Source: Flavobacteriaceae bacterium F08102
Lineage (GTDB): Bacteria; Bacteroidota; Bacteroidia; Flavobacteriales; Flavobacteriaceae
DNA: 64,000 bases
Assembly: GCA_023015935.1 (NCBI GenBank)
Contig: JALKAY010000003.1
Coordinates: forward strand, 186,001-250,000
Direction of reading: 5' to 3'
Of the stretch, positions 44,045 through 53,066 are shown piece by piece. The position numbers and the translations under genes are program-made. The notes beneath the pieces are model-generated. The model did no database searches. It was given only the letters and a program-made list of their open reading frames with translations, and was not told the origin of the DNA. Within the stretch, counting starts at the first letter, position 1. Every line of letters begins with the position of its first letter.

Positions 44045-44890
44045 TTATTCCTTTTTATTATCGAGGCTTTTTAAAAATATCTTAGACTCCTTAATTAATA
44101 TGTTGAGTACTTCCATTTGTCTGTCTTCAATGAATAAGGTGTAAATACCCTTAGACTTACAATGTTGTATAAATGGGAAGATTTGATTTGACGGAATGTG
44201 CAAGTCGTGAACGATCACAGAGAGATATTTGTCAATTAATTGATCTGGAACCGTAGTTAATTGTTTTTCTCGGATGCGATCATATCGTTTGTTTTTTCGT
44301 TTGGTTTCACCGATTTTACCTATAGATTTGATTAGGGGGCTCAATAGGAGTCCGGCCAAACCAAGAATGTCGCCACCTTGTGAAAGGCCTGGCACACCGT
44401 GGTTTCCTCCGAAAGGGTCCGGGGGTTTAGCTCGATCATTTGCATCTTTAGGCCCCATATGTGGTAGACTAAAATCAATTCCAGAGAAATCTAATGCCAT
44501 AGAATTTTTTTTAGACGGATCGATTTTTGCGTTATTCAAATCGGTTCTTAAATTTCCTGAAAGCTTATTTGATTTTACAGTTACTTCATCAAGTTCATTA
44601 ATGCGTTGAAGAAGATTTATGAATACAGTATTGTTTTTTATGTCTGTGGCTGTTATGCTAATTTCTTGGTAGTAGAATTGGATGCCAGAAACAATCAATG
44701 TGTCACTGGCTCTGGCGAATATTTTAAAATGTCCAGAAGCATTTGAAATAGTTCCTTTGTTAGCGTTTTTATTGAGAACGTGAATATTTTCAAGATTGCC
44801 ACTCCCAGTAATTGAACCGTAAAGTTCAGTTCGTTCTTGTCCGTAAAAAACAGTTGACCAAAAAATAAAGAATAGGATACGTATGAGCAT
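44045..44890 (-). CDS. Carboxypeptidase-regulatory-like domain protein
   Basis: A 281-residue exported protein. After a signal peptide (1-16) comes a CarboxypepD_reg-like beta-sandwich (about 20-105) with LYGSITGSGNLENIHVLNKNA and the GTISNASGHFKIFARASDTL stretch. Then comes a low-complexity Gly/Pro/Asp region and a basic helical C-terminal part (KRKNKRYDRIREKQL). This domain often opens TonB-dependent receptors, but no receptor domain follows here, so it is a stand-alone protein. It is first of a three-gene run with DUF6702 and the M1 peptidase. Confidence 0.82.
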   Translation of the reverse strand: MLIRILFFIFWSTVFYGQERTELYGSITGSGNLENIHVLNKNANKGTISNASGHFKIFARASDTLIVSGIQFYYQEISITATDIKNNTVFINLLQRINELDEVTVKSNKLSGNLRTDLNNAKIDPSKKNSMALDFSGIDFSLPHMGPKDANDRAKPPDPFGGNHGVPGLSQGGDILGLAGLLLSPLIKSIGKIGETKRKNKRYDRIREKQLTTVPDQLIDKYLSVIVHDLHIPSNQIFPFIQHCKSKGIYTLFIEDRQMEVLNILIKESKIFLKSLDNKKE

Positions 44891-44992
44891 GGGGTTAGTT
44901 TAGCCATAAAGATATTTATTTGATTGTCAAAAAATTATTAATATTTAGATAATATTTTGTTAAAGAAAGAGGGGCAGTTTTTTGAATTCATT

Positions 44993-45000
44993 TATATTTG
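44993..45000 (+). promoter_or_regulatory. pepE -7 promoter box
   Basis: TATATTTG ends four bases before the pepE ATG at 45,005, as in the thr leader. If this is the promoter, the mRNA starts at or very near the ATG. Confidence 0.4.
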
Positions 45001-45004
45001 AACT

Positions 45005-45700
45005 ATGAAACAATTAATTTTAGCAAGTACGTCTACCTTACATAATGAAACGTATTTAGCGTATCTACTTCCTGAGTTGCAACACTTTTTTAAGGATGTG
45101 GATGAAATAGTGTTTGTTCCTTATGCTCAACCTGGAGGCATTTCGTATAATGCGTATACAGAAATTGCAAAAAAGGCCTTTGAAGAAATTGGATTAAAAA
45201 TTAAAGGAGTTCATGAATTTGAAGATGCAAAAGAGGCTTTGAAAACGGCGAAAGCGATTTTTGTAGGGGGTGGTAATACTTTTCGATTGGTCAATCAATT
45301 GTATGTGCTAAATTTAATGGACACGTTGAGAGATTCTATTGATAAGGGGGTTCCTTATCTGGGTACGAGTGCGGGGAGTAATATTGCTGGACTTACCATG
45401 CAAACTACGAATGATATGCCTATTGTAGATCCACCGTCTTATACTACGTTGGGATGCATTCCTTTTAATTTAAATGTGCATTATATTGAACCAGATAAAA
45501 ACTCAACTCATAAAGGGGAAACTAGAGCGGTTCGGATTAAGGAATTCCATACCGTTGCTGATATCCCTGTTGTTGGATTAAGAGAGGGAAGCTGGTTGCG
45601 TGTACAAGGGGATGAAATTCGCTTAGAAGGACATTTGTCAGCTGTTTTATTTAATAAAAATGAAGAGCCCTTTACGGTTCCTCCAAATCATTTGTTTTAA
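45005..45700 (+). CDS. pepE: Dipeptidase E (aspartyl dipeptidase)
   Basis: Peptidase S51, hydrolysing dipeptides with N-terminal Asp. The Ser nucleophile is S122 in LGTSAGSNIAGL, with the catalytic His157 in NLNVHYIEP; GGGNTFRLVNQLY (88-100) is another family block. The length (231) is normal. No signal peptide: cytoplasmic. It overlaps by 4 bases with the convergent DUF4369 gene. A -7 box is 4 bases before its ATG. Confidence 0.94.
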   Translation: MKQLILASTSTLHNETYLAYLLPELQHFFKDVDEIVFVPYAQPGGISYNAYTEIAKKAFEEIGLKIKGVHEFEDAKEALKTAKAIFVGGGNTFRLVNQLYVLNLMDTLRDSIDKGVPYLGTSAGSNIAGLTMQTTNDMPIVDPPSYTTLGCIPFNLNVHYIEPDKNSTHKGETRAVRIKEFHTVADIPVVGLREGSWLRVQGDEIRLEGHLSAVLFNKNEEPFTVPPNHLF

Positions 45701-46401
45701 GGCAAGCTATCTCTTTCTGTGATATGGTGTAGGATTTCTAATGAAAAATCACCTTTTTTAACAAAAGGTGTGAATTTGTTGTAAATCATTTTAATGGAGT
45801 CAAGCGATATTTCAGGAGAATTTAATACAGAACGAAGTGCGTAAGCGGCTACATAAGAATCTGGATTATTCGCCGCGTATTGTATAGCGTATTTTTCAGA
45901 GGCTCGTTGTACTTTTTTCATACGCTCATTGATTTCTTTTAATTTAAATGAGTTATTTTCTGATCTTGCTTTTTGAAATAAGGGGTAGAATTGATCAATT
46001 TTGGAGCTTATATAAAATGATCTTGCTTGAAATTGTTGGAAAGCATTGTTTAATTCTGAACCAATAACTATTGATTTAGAGAGGTTATTTGGGTTTATTT
46101 TTACGGTAATTGAATCGTTTTCCATTAAAATTCCCACGACACCGGGAAGGTTTTCAATATAGATTCCGTAAATAACAGGCCTGTCTAAAGAGCCAGAAAA
46201 TGTAAATCTCGAATTTTTTACAAAATTTGAATCTATGGTGGTGATTTCATTAAATTCTTGAGATTTTAAATATACCTTTGTACCGTTTTTTAAATCTGCT
46301 TCTCCCTGTATGTAGAAGTGATTTTGTTGATTGATCGTAGATTGACACGAACAACACATGCTAAAAATAAGCGCAGAAAGTATCTTTTTTTTACCCATCA
46401 T
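45697..46401 (-). CDS. DUF4369 lipoprotein without thioredoxin domain
   Basis: A 234-residue lipoprotein (CCSC at residues 16-19) with an N-terminal DUF4369 domain (about 27-130: FYIQGEADLKNGTKVYLKS, FTFSGSLDRPVIYGIYIE). DUF4369 normally precedes a TlpA-like thioredoxin domain. Here the remainder is a helical region with no CxxC pair and the protein ends about 100 residues after DUF4369, so it is a natural or shortened single-domain form. Two ATG codons overlap the start (46,401 and 46,398). It is convergent with pepE. Confidence 0.8.
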   Translation of the reverse strand: MMGKKKILSALIFSMCCSCQSTINQQNHFYIQGEADLKNGTKVYLKSQEFNEITTIDSNFVKNSRFTFSGSLDRPVIYGIYIENLPGVVGILMENDSITVKINPNNLSKSIVIGSELNNAFQQFQARSFYISSKIDQFYPLFQKARSENNSFKLKEINERMKKVQRASEKYAIQYAANNPDSYVAAYALRSVLNSPEISLDSIKMIYNKFTPFVKKGDFSLEILHHITERDSLP

Positions 46402-46742
46402 CTTCCTGGTAAAATTAGGTTATTTAAATTGATTTGAAGTTATCAACAAAAGGGGGTTGTTTTTAACATTCCGCAACGGTTAAACAAATCTTCAGATTTC
46501 CTTTAGAATTCAAAATTAGTTTCGCTTCGTCTAGATAATAAGGTGTTTAAATTATTTTATTAAGTATAACAATTAATTGAAATTTATCGCGTTTTAAAAG
46601 GACTGCTAAGATAAAGAATCCAATATTGTTTTGAATTAACTCCCTTGTAATTAAATTCAAAATATGGAAAAAGGACTATTGCTAAATAATCATTAAAAGA
46701 ATGATGAATACACTTCATCATAGAAAGAACAGGATTTAGAAT
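46402..46742. other. 341-base non-coding region before the T9SS gene
   Basis: This holds the upstream regions of the DUF4369 lipoprotein (minus) and the T9SS protein (plus). No ORF with coding character is seen. It contains a perfect 8-pair hairpin at 46,701-46,721 (ATGATGAA, loop TACAC, TTCATCAT) in the leader of the T9SS gene, about 20 bases before its start. I find no convincing TAnnTTTG box for the T9SS gene. Confidence 0.6.
46701..46721 (+). promoter_or_regulatory. Hairpin in the 5' leader of the T9SS gene
   Basis: ATGATGAA (46701-46708), loop TACAC, TTCATCAT (46714-46721): 8 perfect pairs close to the ribosome-binding region of the 1637-residue protein. It has no T tract, so it is not a terminator. 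It could affect translation or mRNA stability. Confidence 0.45.
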
Positions 46743-49700
46743 ATGACAAGAAAGTTACTTTTGGTGTTGTGCATGACGTTGGTAGTACAAGGGTCTTTTG
46801 GAAAGATTGCAAACACAAACACGAATACTCCCCCCATAATTTTTAATTTTAGAATTGAGTCCACACAGGCTGATAAAGTCTATTTCGATTCTAATGTGCC
46901 GTTAGTAGGGACTTCTACAGCAGGGTTTATCATCAATGACAAGTCTATTTCGGGTATAAACTTGGTTGAAGGAAGTACCACAGGACATTATTTTTCGGTG
47001 AATTCAGAATTTTCTTTTTGGGATAATAATACGATTCGATACGAAGGAGGTAGTGATTTGGCTAGCAGTGATGGGATTCCTTTAACGGAATTTACGTTGT
47101 CTTATATTGATAATTTATTACCAGAACCTGATGCATCTCAATACCGGTATGTTTCGGCTACTGCCAAAGGAGGAGGGGATGGTTTAAGTGAAGATTCTCC
47201 TTGGACTTTTAAAGAGGCTGTTAGTAAAGTGCAACCAGGGCAAACTGTATGGCTTAAAGCGGGTAATTACGGGAATGTTCAAACGCAAATGAATAAAAAA
47301 GGGACAAAAAATAACCCGATAAAATTCATTGGATATAAAAATTCTATTGGAGATATTACAGAGAATTATTACAAGTATCAAATTAACAATCCTTACGGAG
47401 GGGTTCCTAATACGGATAATTGGAGTGCGAGTGAGATGCCTACATTAACAGGTAGTTCTGTGGGCTATGGGAACGTAGCGCTTTGGTTGTTTAGTTGTGA
47501 GTATGTTATTTTTAGAAATATTCAAATGACGAACTACGCCTATGGGTTTAGAGCAAATGTTAAAGGTGGGGTTAAAGCGTCTAATAATAATATCATTTGG
47601 GATAATTTTAATGCGAAGAATTTTGGTAATTTAAGTAATCAGAATGCTTCTGCTTTAGCTATGGAAACGTATGATGTAAATACGTATCCGAAGAAAATGG
47701 TTGGAAATACAAATTTACGCTGTATTAATTCCAATTTTTTAAATAACTTAATGGTAGCCGTTCAGTTTTTTGGTGACGGATCAAATTTGATTGAAAATGT
47801 AAAGTCGTATAATGATCGAACTGGACAGGATCGGCAGGATTATCACATTGTAGTTAATGGAAATAATAATATTGTAAGGAAATGTCATGTAGAGAATTTC
47901 AATAATACTATAGAGAATAGGTCAAGTCATGGAATTACGATAAGAGGTTCACATCGATTAGATTCTGATTATAATTTGATTGAATTGTGTACTTCAAGGA
48001 ATAATCAAGAAGGTTTTGCTATCCGAAATTACGGAACTGAATATAATGTTATCAAGGATTGTTACGCGGGAAATAATGTGATTCCTAATACAACGAATGA
48101 TGAATATAAAGGAGGCTTTTGGATATGGGGAGGCTCAAATTACAATATCATTGAACGTTGTATTGCAGAAAATGTGGCTACGGGAATTGGATTTAAGGAT
48201 AATACAGAAGAAAATGTAAGTCCAGTTAATTACGAAATTGGCCACGATAATATAATTCGCAATTCAGTTTTTAGAAACCTCACTTTTCATGGAATCCAAG
48301 TTTGGGCGACTAGCCCGGATGGTTCTTCGGGTTGGAAAAAAGGAGATTTAATAAACAATAAAATTATCAATTGTACTTTTGATAATATAAATAATGTCAA
48401 CCCTAGGTTAGGAGGATTTTATAGAAATGGATCTGCTACGACCAGTAGTGGAAATGTAAAAAATCTTCAAATCATCAACTGTTCAATAACCAATGTTAGA
48501 AACTCTATGACGCATCCAACAGGGGTTGGCTATTCTATTGATGAATTGACATTTTCATATACAAATTTTTACAATTCGTGGGGAATTGAACCTGGTGAGG
48601 GAAATATTTCGGTAGACCCTAAATTTGTCAACCCTGAAGCTGGGGATTATACATTGCAAGAAGACAGTCCTTTAATTGATAAAGGGATAAAAGATAAGGA
48701 TGTAAATTTTGATTATAACCATACGCCACGAATATATGGATCAACGTATGATATTGGTGCTTTTGAATTTCAAAGTAATGAACCAACATTAACGGAAGAC
48801 TTAACGATTTGTGAAGGAGAGTCGGTAGATTTGGTAGCCTCTGGTGGTGATACATATTTATGGAGTACAGGTGAAGAGACCTTTTCAATATCGGTAAGTC
48901 CAACTGTAACGACCACCTATTCGGTAGAAATTATGAATGCAGACGGAAGTTCAACACACACGGTAACCGTAACTGTTAATGAAGGCCCAACAGCAGAAGC
49001 AGGAGAAGATATAACAATTTGTGCTGGTTCTGAAATAGTATTGACCGCTACGGGAGGGGATACCTATGAATGGAGTACAGGTGAAACTACCCAGTCTATT
49101 GTAGTTAGTCCTGATGAGACAACGACCTATACTGTAACTACTAAAAACAATGGCTGTGAAACAACAGCAGTCGATTCGGTTGATGTGATTGTGGTTGGAG
49201 CACCTAATTTTACGGCTGGTGACGATCAAACCATATGTAGTGGAACGGAAGTAACCTTATTAGCTTCAGGATCGGATAATTATGTATGGAGTACGGGGGA
49301 TGAAACGGATGCGATTACCGTGAGTCCTACAACTACCACAACCTATACAGTAACAACAACAGTAGGGACGTGTACATTTACAGATGAGGTTACTATACAT
49401 GTAACAGGTGATATTACCGTTGATGCAGGAGATGATCAAACAATTTGTGAAGGTGGCAGTGTTACGCTTACGGCTGTTGGTGGTGAGAATCACCGTTGGA
49501 GTAATGGTGAAATAGGTGCAAGTATAACCGTATCACCAACTGTCACAACGACCTATAAAGTAAATGTTGATAATATTTGTGGGGCAGAAGAGATTTTTGA
49601 TGAAGTAACTGTTTTTGTAGAAGAAATGCCCAATCTAGAGGCGGGGGATGATGTTAGAATTTGTGAAGGTGAATCAGTAACATTAACAGCTACAGGTGCA

Positions 49701-51656
49701 GATAATTACGTGTGGAGTACAGGAGAAACCACTGCGAGTATCACGGTGATACCAGATGAGACAACCATTTATACAGTTACTGCCACCAATGGAACCTGCG
49801 TAATTGAAGATAGTGTTCAGGTGTTAGTTGATGAATTACCCACGGTTAAATTAGGTGATGATTTTACCATTTGTAGTGGAGAAATTGTCACGTTAACGGC
49901 ACAAGTTTCAAATGGAGAATTTGTTTGGAATACGGGGGAAACTACAACTGCCATTGAGGTTAGCCCGACAGAAACTACGACCTATAGTGTTACTGCAACT
50001 AATGGAGCATGTGGTACCGAAGTGGTAGATGAAATAACGATTACGGTCAATGAAATGCCTGTTGTAGATGCGGGACCAGATGTTGAAATATGTATTGGAA
50101 GTGAAGTAACCCTAACCGCAACTGGTTCGGGAAATTTTTTATGGAGTACAGGTGAAACTACACAAAGTATAGTTGTAAGTCCTAGTAGTACTAAAATTTA
50201 TAGTGTAAGTTCTTCAAATGGAACTTGTACTGTAGAAGATGCTGTTGAGGTAAAAGTGAATCGTGCACCTGAGGTCAGTTTGGGTCCCGATAAAGTAATT
50301 TGTGAAGGGAGTAGTGTGGTATTAAAAGCGGAAGGATTTGGGAATTTTTTGTGGAGTACAGGTGAAACTACACAAAGTATTCGTGTAAACCCTACGGTTA
50401 CCACAACATATAGTGTTGTTGCTAGTACTAATAATGCATGTTCGGTAGCTGAAGCTACTGATGAAATTGTAGTATATGTCAATAGTACACCTGAAGTGAA
50501 TGCCGGAGAAGATGTTACTATTTGTAAAGGAGAATCAGTTACCTTAACAGCTTCTGGGAATGGCGATTTCTATTGGAGTACTGGTCAGACAGGAAAAAGC
50601 ATCACTGTAAACCCATCTTCTACGAAGGTTTATACGGTTTATGCCAAAAATGGATCGTGTTATTCTGCGGAAGATGATGTAAAGGTTACCGTTAATTCAG
50701 TGGCAAGTGTAAATTTGGGACCGAATCGTGAAATTTGTGCTGGCGAATCAATCACATTAAAAGCGACTGGGGTGGGTAACTTTAGGTGGAGTAATGGAGC
50801 AACAACCAGAGAGATTACAGTTAGTCCTACTTCAACTACTACGTATAGTGTAGTTGCTACGGTAGAAGGAACGAGTTGTACGAAGGAGGCGACGGATGAA
50901 ATTACTGTGACCGTATTTGATACAGCGGTTGTAGATGTGGGGCCAGATATAACCATAGATGAAGGAGACAGTGTAACCTTGACAGCTACGGGAACTGGAA
51001 GTTTTAAATGGAGTACTGGTGCTACTGGGCGAAGTATTCGTGTTAGTCCTTCTGCAACGACTATTTACACGGTAGAGGCTTCTACTGGAGGAACGTGTGT
51101 TGCGTCAGATCAAGTAAAAGTAACGGTGATTCCAAAGGAAACCGACGAGACATCTTCAGGAGATGTTGTAGCCTATGCAGGTGAAGATAAAGTAATATGT
51201 GCGGGTGCAACCTTGATAATTACAGCTACTGGAGGTGATAATTATTTGTGGAGTACGGGGGAGACTACAGCAAGTATTACAGTTAATCCAAAGGAGACAA
51301 CCCTGTATTCAGTGACGGTTTCTAATAGTCATAGTGTTGATTATGATGACGTATTAATAACCGTAGATAAAGATTGTTCGGGTACCGGAAATAAGTTGCC
51401 ATTGAAAGAAATAAAGGTATATCCAAATCCGAGTACGGGTGTTGTGAATCTTGAATTAACAGGGTATGCAAATACACTCGATGTAAGTTTGTTTTCTATG
51501 AACGGAAGTAGAATATACAATGAAGTTATTGATAATTATTCTCCAGACAAAGTATTGAAACGATCTATTAATTTATCCGGATATGGAAAAGGGGTTTATT
51601 TTATCCGATTGACAAATGGAGGAAATGTGCAAACTAAAAAAGTATTGATTATTTAA
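46743..51656 (+). CDS. Large T9SS-exported protein: beta-helix region plus twelve Ig-like repeats
   Basis: A 1637-residue secreted protein. Order: signal peptide (1-20); a beta domain (about 25-130); a right-handed beta-helix region (about 130-675), opening with a DUF1565-like stretch (YVSATAKGGGDGLSEDSPWTF) and continuing with Asn-rich coils (INCSFLNNL-type); twelve tandem repeats of about 72 residues (680-1544); a T9SS type A sorting domain (about 1556-1637, with VYPNPSTGVVNLEL and a final KKVLII). Each repeat follows DxxICxGxxVTLTATG, then WSTGETTxSIxVSPxxTTxYxV and ends with VxVxVN, a PKD/Ig-like fold. Most repeats have a Cys pair. The protein should be carried by T9SS to the cell surface or outside. 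The helix part resembles polysaccharide lyases, but I see no catalytic motif I would trust. It lies directly before the polysaccharide operon and is followed by its own terminator. Confidence 0.88.
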   Translation: MTRKLLLVLCMTLVVQGSFGKIANTNTNTPPIIFNFRIESTQADKVYFDSNVPLVGTSTAGFIINDKSISGINLVEGSTTGHYFSVNSEFSFWDNNTIRYEGGSDLASSDGIPLTEFTLSYIDNLLPEPDASQYRYVSATAKGGGDGLSEDSPWTFKEAVSKVQPGQTVWLKAGNYGNVQTQMNKKGTKNNPIKFIGYKNSIGDITENYYKYQINNPYGGVPNTDNWSASEMPTLTGSSVGYGNVALWLFSCEYVIFRNIQMTNYAYGFRANVKGGVKASNNNIIWDNFNAKNFGNLSNQNASALAMETYDVNTYPKKMVGNTNLRCINSNFLNNLMVAVQFFGDGSNLIENVKSYNDRTGQDRQDYHIVVNGNNNIVRKCHVENFNNTIENRSSHGITIRGSHRLDSDYNLIELCTSRNNQEGFAIRNYGTEYNVIKDCYAGNNVIPNTTNDEYKGGFWIWGGSNYNIIERCIAENVATGIGFKDNTEENVSPVNYEIGHDNIIRNSVFRNLTFHGIQVWATSPDGSSGWKKGDLINNKIINCTFDNINNVNPRLGGFYRNGSATTSSGNVKNLQIINCSITNVRNSMTHPTGVGYSIDELTFSYTNFYNSWGIEPGEGNISVDPKFVNPEAGDYTLQEDSPLIDKGIKDKDVNFDYNHTPRIYGSTYDIGAFEFQSNEPTLTEDLTICEGESVDLVASGGDTYLWSTGEETFSISVSPTVTTTYSVEIMNADGSSTHTVTVTVNEGPTAEAGEDITICAGSEIVLTATGGDTYEWSTGETTQSIVVSPDETTTYTVTTKNNGCETTAVDSVDVIVVGAPNFTAGDDQTICSGTEVTLLASGSDNYVWSTGDETDAITVSPTTTTTYTVTTTVGTCTFTDEVTIHVTGDITVDAGDDQTICEGGSVTLTAVGGENHRWSNGEIGASITVSPTVTTTYKVNVDNICGAEEIFDEVTVFVEEMPNLEAGDDVRICEGESVTLTATGADNYVWSTGETTASITVIPDETTIYTVTATNGTCVIEDSVQVLVDELPTVKLGDDFTICSGEIVTLTAQVSNGEFVWNTGETTTAIEVSPTETTTYSVTATNGACGTEVVDEITITVNEMPVVDAGPDVEICIGSEVTLTATGSGNFLWSTGETTQSIVVSPSSTKIYSVSSSNGTCTVEDAVEVKVNRAPEVSLGPDKVICEGSSVVLKAEGFGNFLWSTGETTQSIRVNPTVTTTYSVVASTNNACSVAEATDEIVVYVNSTPEVNAGEDVTICKGESVTLTASGNGDFYWSTGQTGKSITVNPSSTKVYTVYAKNGSCYSAEDDVKVTVNSVASVNLGPNREICAGESITLKATGVGNFRWSNGATTREITVSPTSTTTYSVVATVEGTSCTKEATDEITVTVFDTAVVDVGPDITIDEGDSVTLTATGTGSFKWSTGATGRSIRVSPSATTIYTVEASTGGTCVASDQVKVTVIPKETDETSSGDVVAYAGEDKVICAGATLIITATGGDNYLWSTGETTASITVNPKETTLYSVTVSNSHSVDYDDVLITVDKDCSGTGNKLPLKEIKVYPNPSTGVVNLELTGYANTLDVSLFSMNGSRIYNEVIDNYSPDKVLKRSINLSGYGKGVYFIRLTNGGNVQTKKVLII

Positions 51657-52090
51657 GTCTACTTTATGTAACGTTAAAGTAAAAGTCGCAAAATATGCGG
51701 CTTTTTTTTTATTTTTTTATTTAAATTAATTAAGTCGTATTGGGAGCTGCGTCCCTAACTTATTCTATTTGAGGTAAAAAGTTTTATATTCTTTCCCAAT
51801 TTTATAGAATTATTCTTTATTATTTATATTTTTGAACTTGTTATGAAAAAGAAGAGTATCCAAAATTGGTCATTTTAACATGTTTTGCCTGTTTCGAAAT
51901 TAAAAAAAATGATTTTTCTTCTTTTATTTTAAAAGTAAATTGAAAATATATAGATTATTCAGACGTTAAGATATCAGCGTTAGAAGAAATACCTTATATC
52001 ATACGATTGTTTAGATGATCAGTAATAAGGTGTCGTCTTTTATGGCTTAAAAATCGAATAACTATATTTCTAATTAAATAAAGAATAAAT
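51657..52090. other. 434-base AT-rich region before the polysaccharide operon
   Basis: After the terminator of the T9SS gene there is no coding frame. The region is very AT rich. One -7-like box (TATTTTTG, 51827-51834) is seen about 255 bases before the first gene, without a good partner element. If used, the transcript would carry a long untranslated leader. No hairpin with a T tract was found in that leader. Confidence 0.55.
51684..51710 (+). terminator. Terminator of the T9SS gene
   Basis: AGTCGC (51684-51689), loop AAAATAT, GCGGCT (51697-51702) with one T-G pair, then nine T. It lies 27 bases after the stop. Confidence 0.75.
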
Positions 52091-53062
52091 ATGAAAAATT
52101 TCGCGCTAATGGGTGCGGCTGGTTATATAGCTCCAAGGCATCTCAAAGCCATTAAAGACACAAATAATATTTTAATTGCGGCGTTAGATAAATTTGATTC
52201 TGTAGGGATTATGGATAGTTATTTTCCCAATGCAGATTTTTTTGTTGAGTTTGAGCGATTTGATCGACACATAGAAAAATTAAAACGGCAACGTAATATT
52301 AATTTAGATTATGTGAGTATTTGCACTCCAAATTATTTACACGATGCCCATATCCGGATGGCTTTAAGAAGAGGAGCGCATGCTATCTGTGAAAAACCAT
52401 TGGTGTTAAATCCGTGGAATATTGACGCTTTAGCGGATATAGAACATATTACAGGGAAAAAAGTGTATACCATTCTTCAGCTGCGACTGCATCCGAGTAT
52501 TATCGCTTTGAAAAAAATGGTTGATGAAGGTCCACAAGATAAAATTTATGACGTAGATCTTACCTATTTAACCTCACGAGGTCACTGGTATTACACTTCA
52601 TGGAAGGGAGATACATCTAAATCCGGAGGGATTGCTTCAAATATTGGGGTACATTTTTACGATATGTTATCTTGGGTTTTTGGAGGTGTAAAAGAGAATA
52701 AAGTACATCAACACAGTCATGATCGCGCTGCTGGCTATCTGGTTTTTGAAAAAGCCCGTGTACGATGGTTTTTGTCTATAGATTATAATACTTTACCGGA
52801 AGAAATAAAGAAAACAGGACAGCGAACTTATCGATCAATTACAGTGAACGGTAAAGAAATTGAATTTAGTGGAGGATTTACTGAATTACACACAAAGAGT
52901 TATGAGGCAATTTTGGATGGATCTGGGTTTGGATTAGCAGATGCTAGACAATCCATAGAAATCGTTCAAGCGATAAGGAATGCCGAAAAACAGCCCTTAA
53001 TAGGAGAGTATCATCCGTTAGCCAAGGCGCCATTATCGAAACATCCATTTTATAATAAGTAA
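52091..53062 (+). CDS. Gfo/Idh/MocA oxidoreductase, WlbA/WbpB-type
   Basis: A 323-residue NAD-dependent dehydrogenase that resembles WlbA/WbpB, the UDP-N-acetylglucosaminuronate 3-dehydrogenase of the 2,3-diacetamido-uronate pathway. The start (MGAAGYIAPRHLKAI) is the dinucleotide loop of that group, and CEKPL (100-104, Lys102) and IASNIGVHFYDML (His188) are the active-site stretches. The usual partners WbpA, WbpE and WbpD are not in this window; the sugar dehydrogenase at 57,865 has a UDP-glucose-type active site instead. The gene opens the polysaccharide operon. Sequence similarity is strong, but the exact substrate in this organism is inferred. Confidence 0.82.
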   Translation: MKNFALMGAAGYIAPRHLKAIKDTNNILIAALDKFDSVGIMDSYFPNADFFVEFERFDRHIEKLKRQRNINLDYVSICTPNYLHDAHIRMALRRGAHAICEKPLVLNPWNIDALADIEHITGKKVYTILQLRLHPSIIALKKMVDEGPQDKIYDVDLTYLTSRGHWYYTSWKGDTSKSGGIASNIGVHFYDMLSWVFGGVKENKVHQHSHDRAAGYLVFEKARVRWFLSIDYNTLPEEIKKTGQRTYRSITVNGKEIEFSGGFTELHTKSYEAILDGSGFGLADARQSIEIVQAIRNAEKQPLIGEYHPLAKAPLSKHPFYNK

Positions 53063-53066
53063 TGTA

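Noticed and set aside
44695-44907. 70-codon frame at the start of the regulatory-domain gene
   Set aside because: It overlaps the signal-peptide-bearing gene entirely in another frame and has no coding features of its own.
48951-49493. Cys-rich minus-strand open frames opposite the repeats
   Set aside because: The Cys and Tyr arise from the complement of Thr-rich codons (ACA/ACC) in the plus-strand gene.
50198-50956. Minus-strand open frames opposite the Ig-like repeats
   Set aside because: They are the reading of repeated Thr/Val-rich codons in another frame; no start region or homology is visible.
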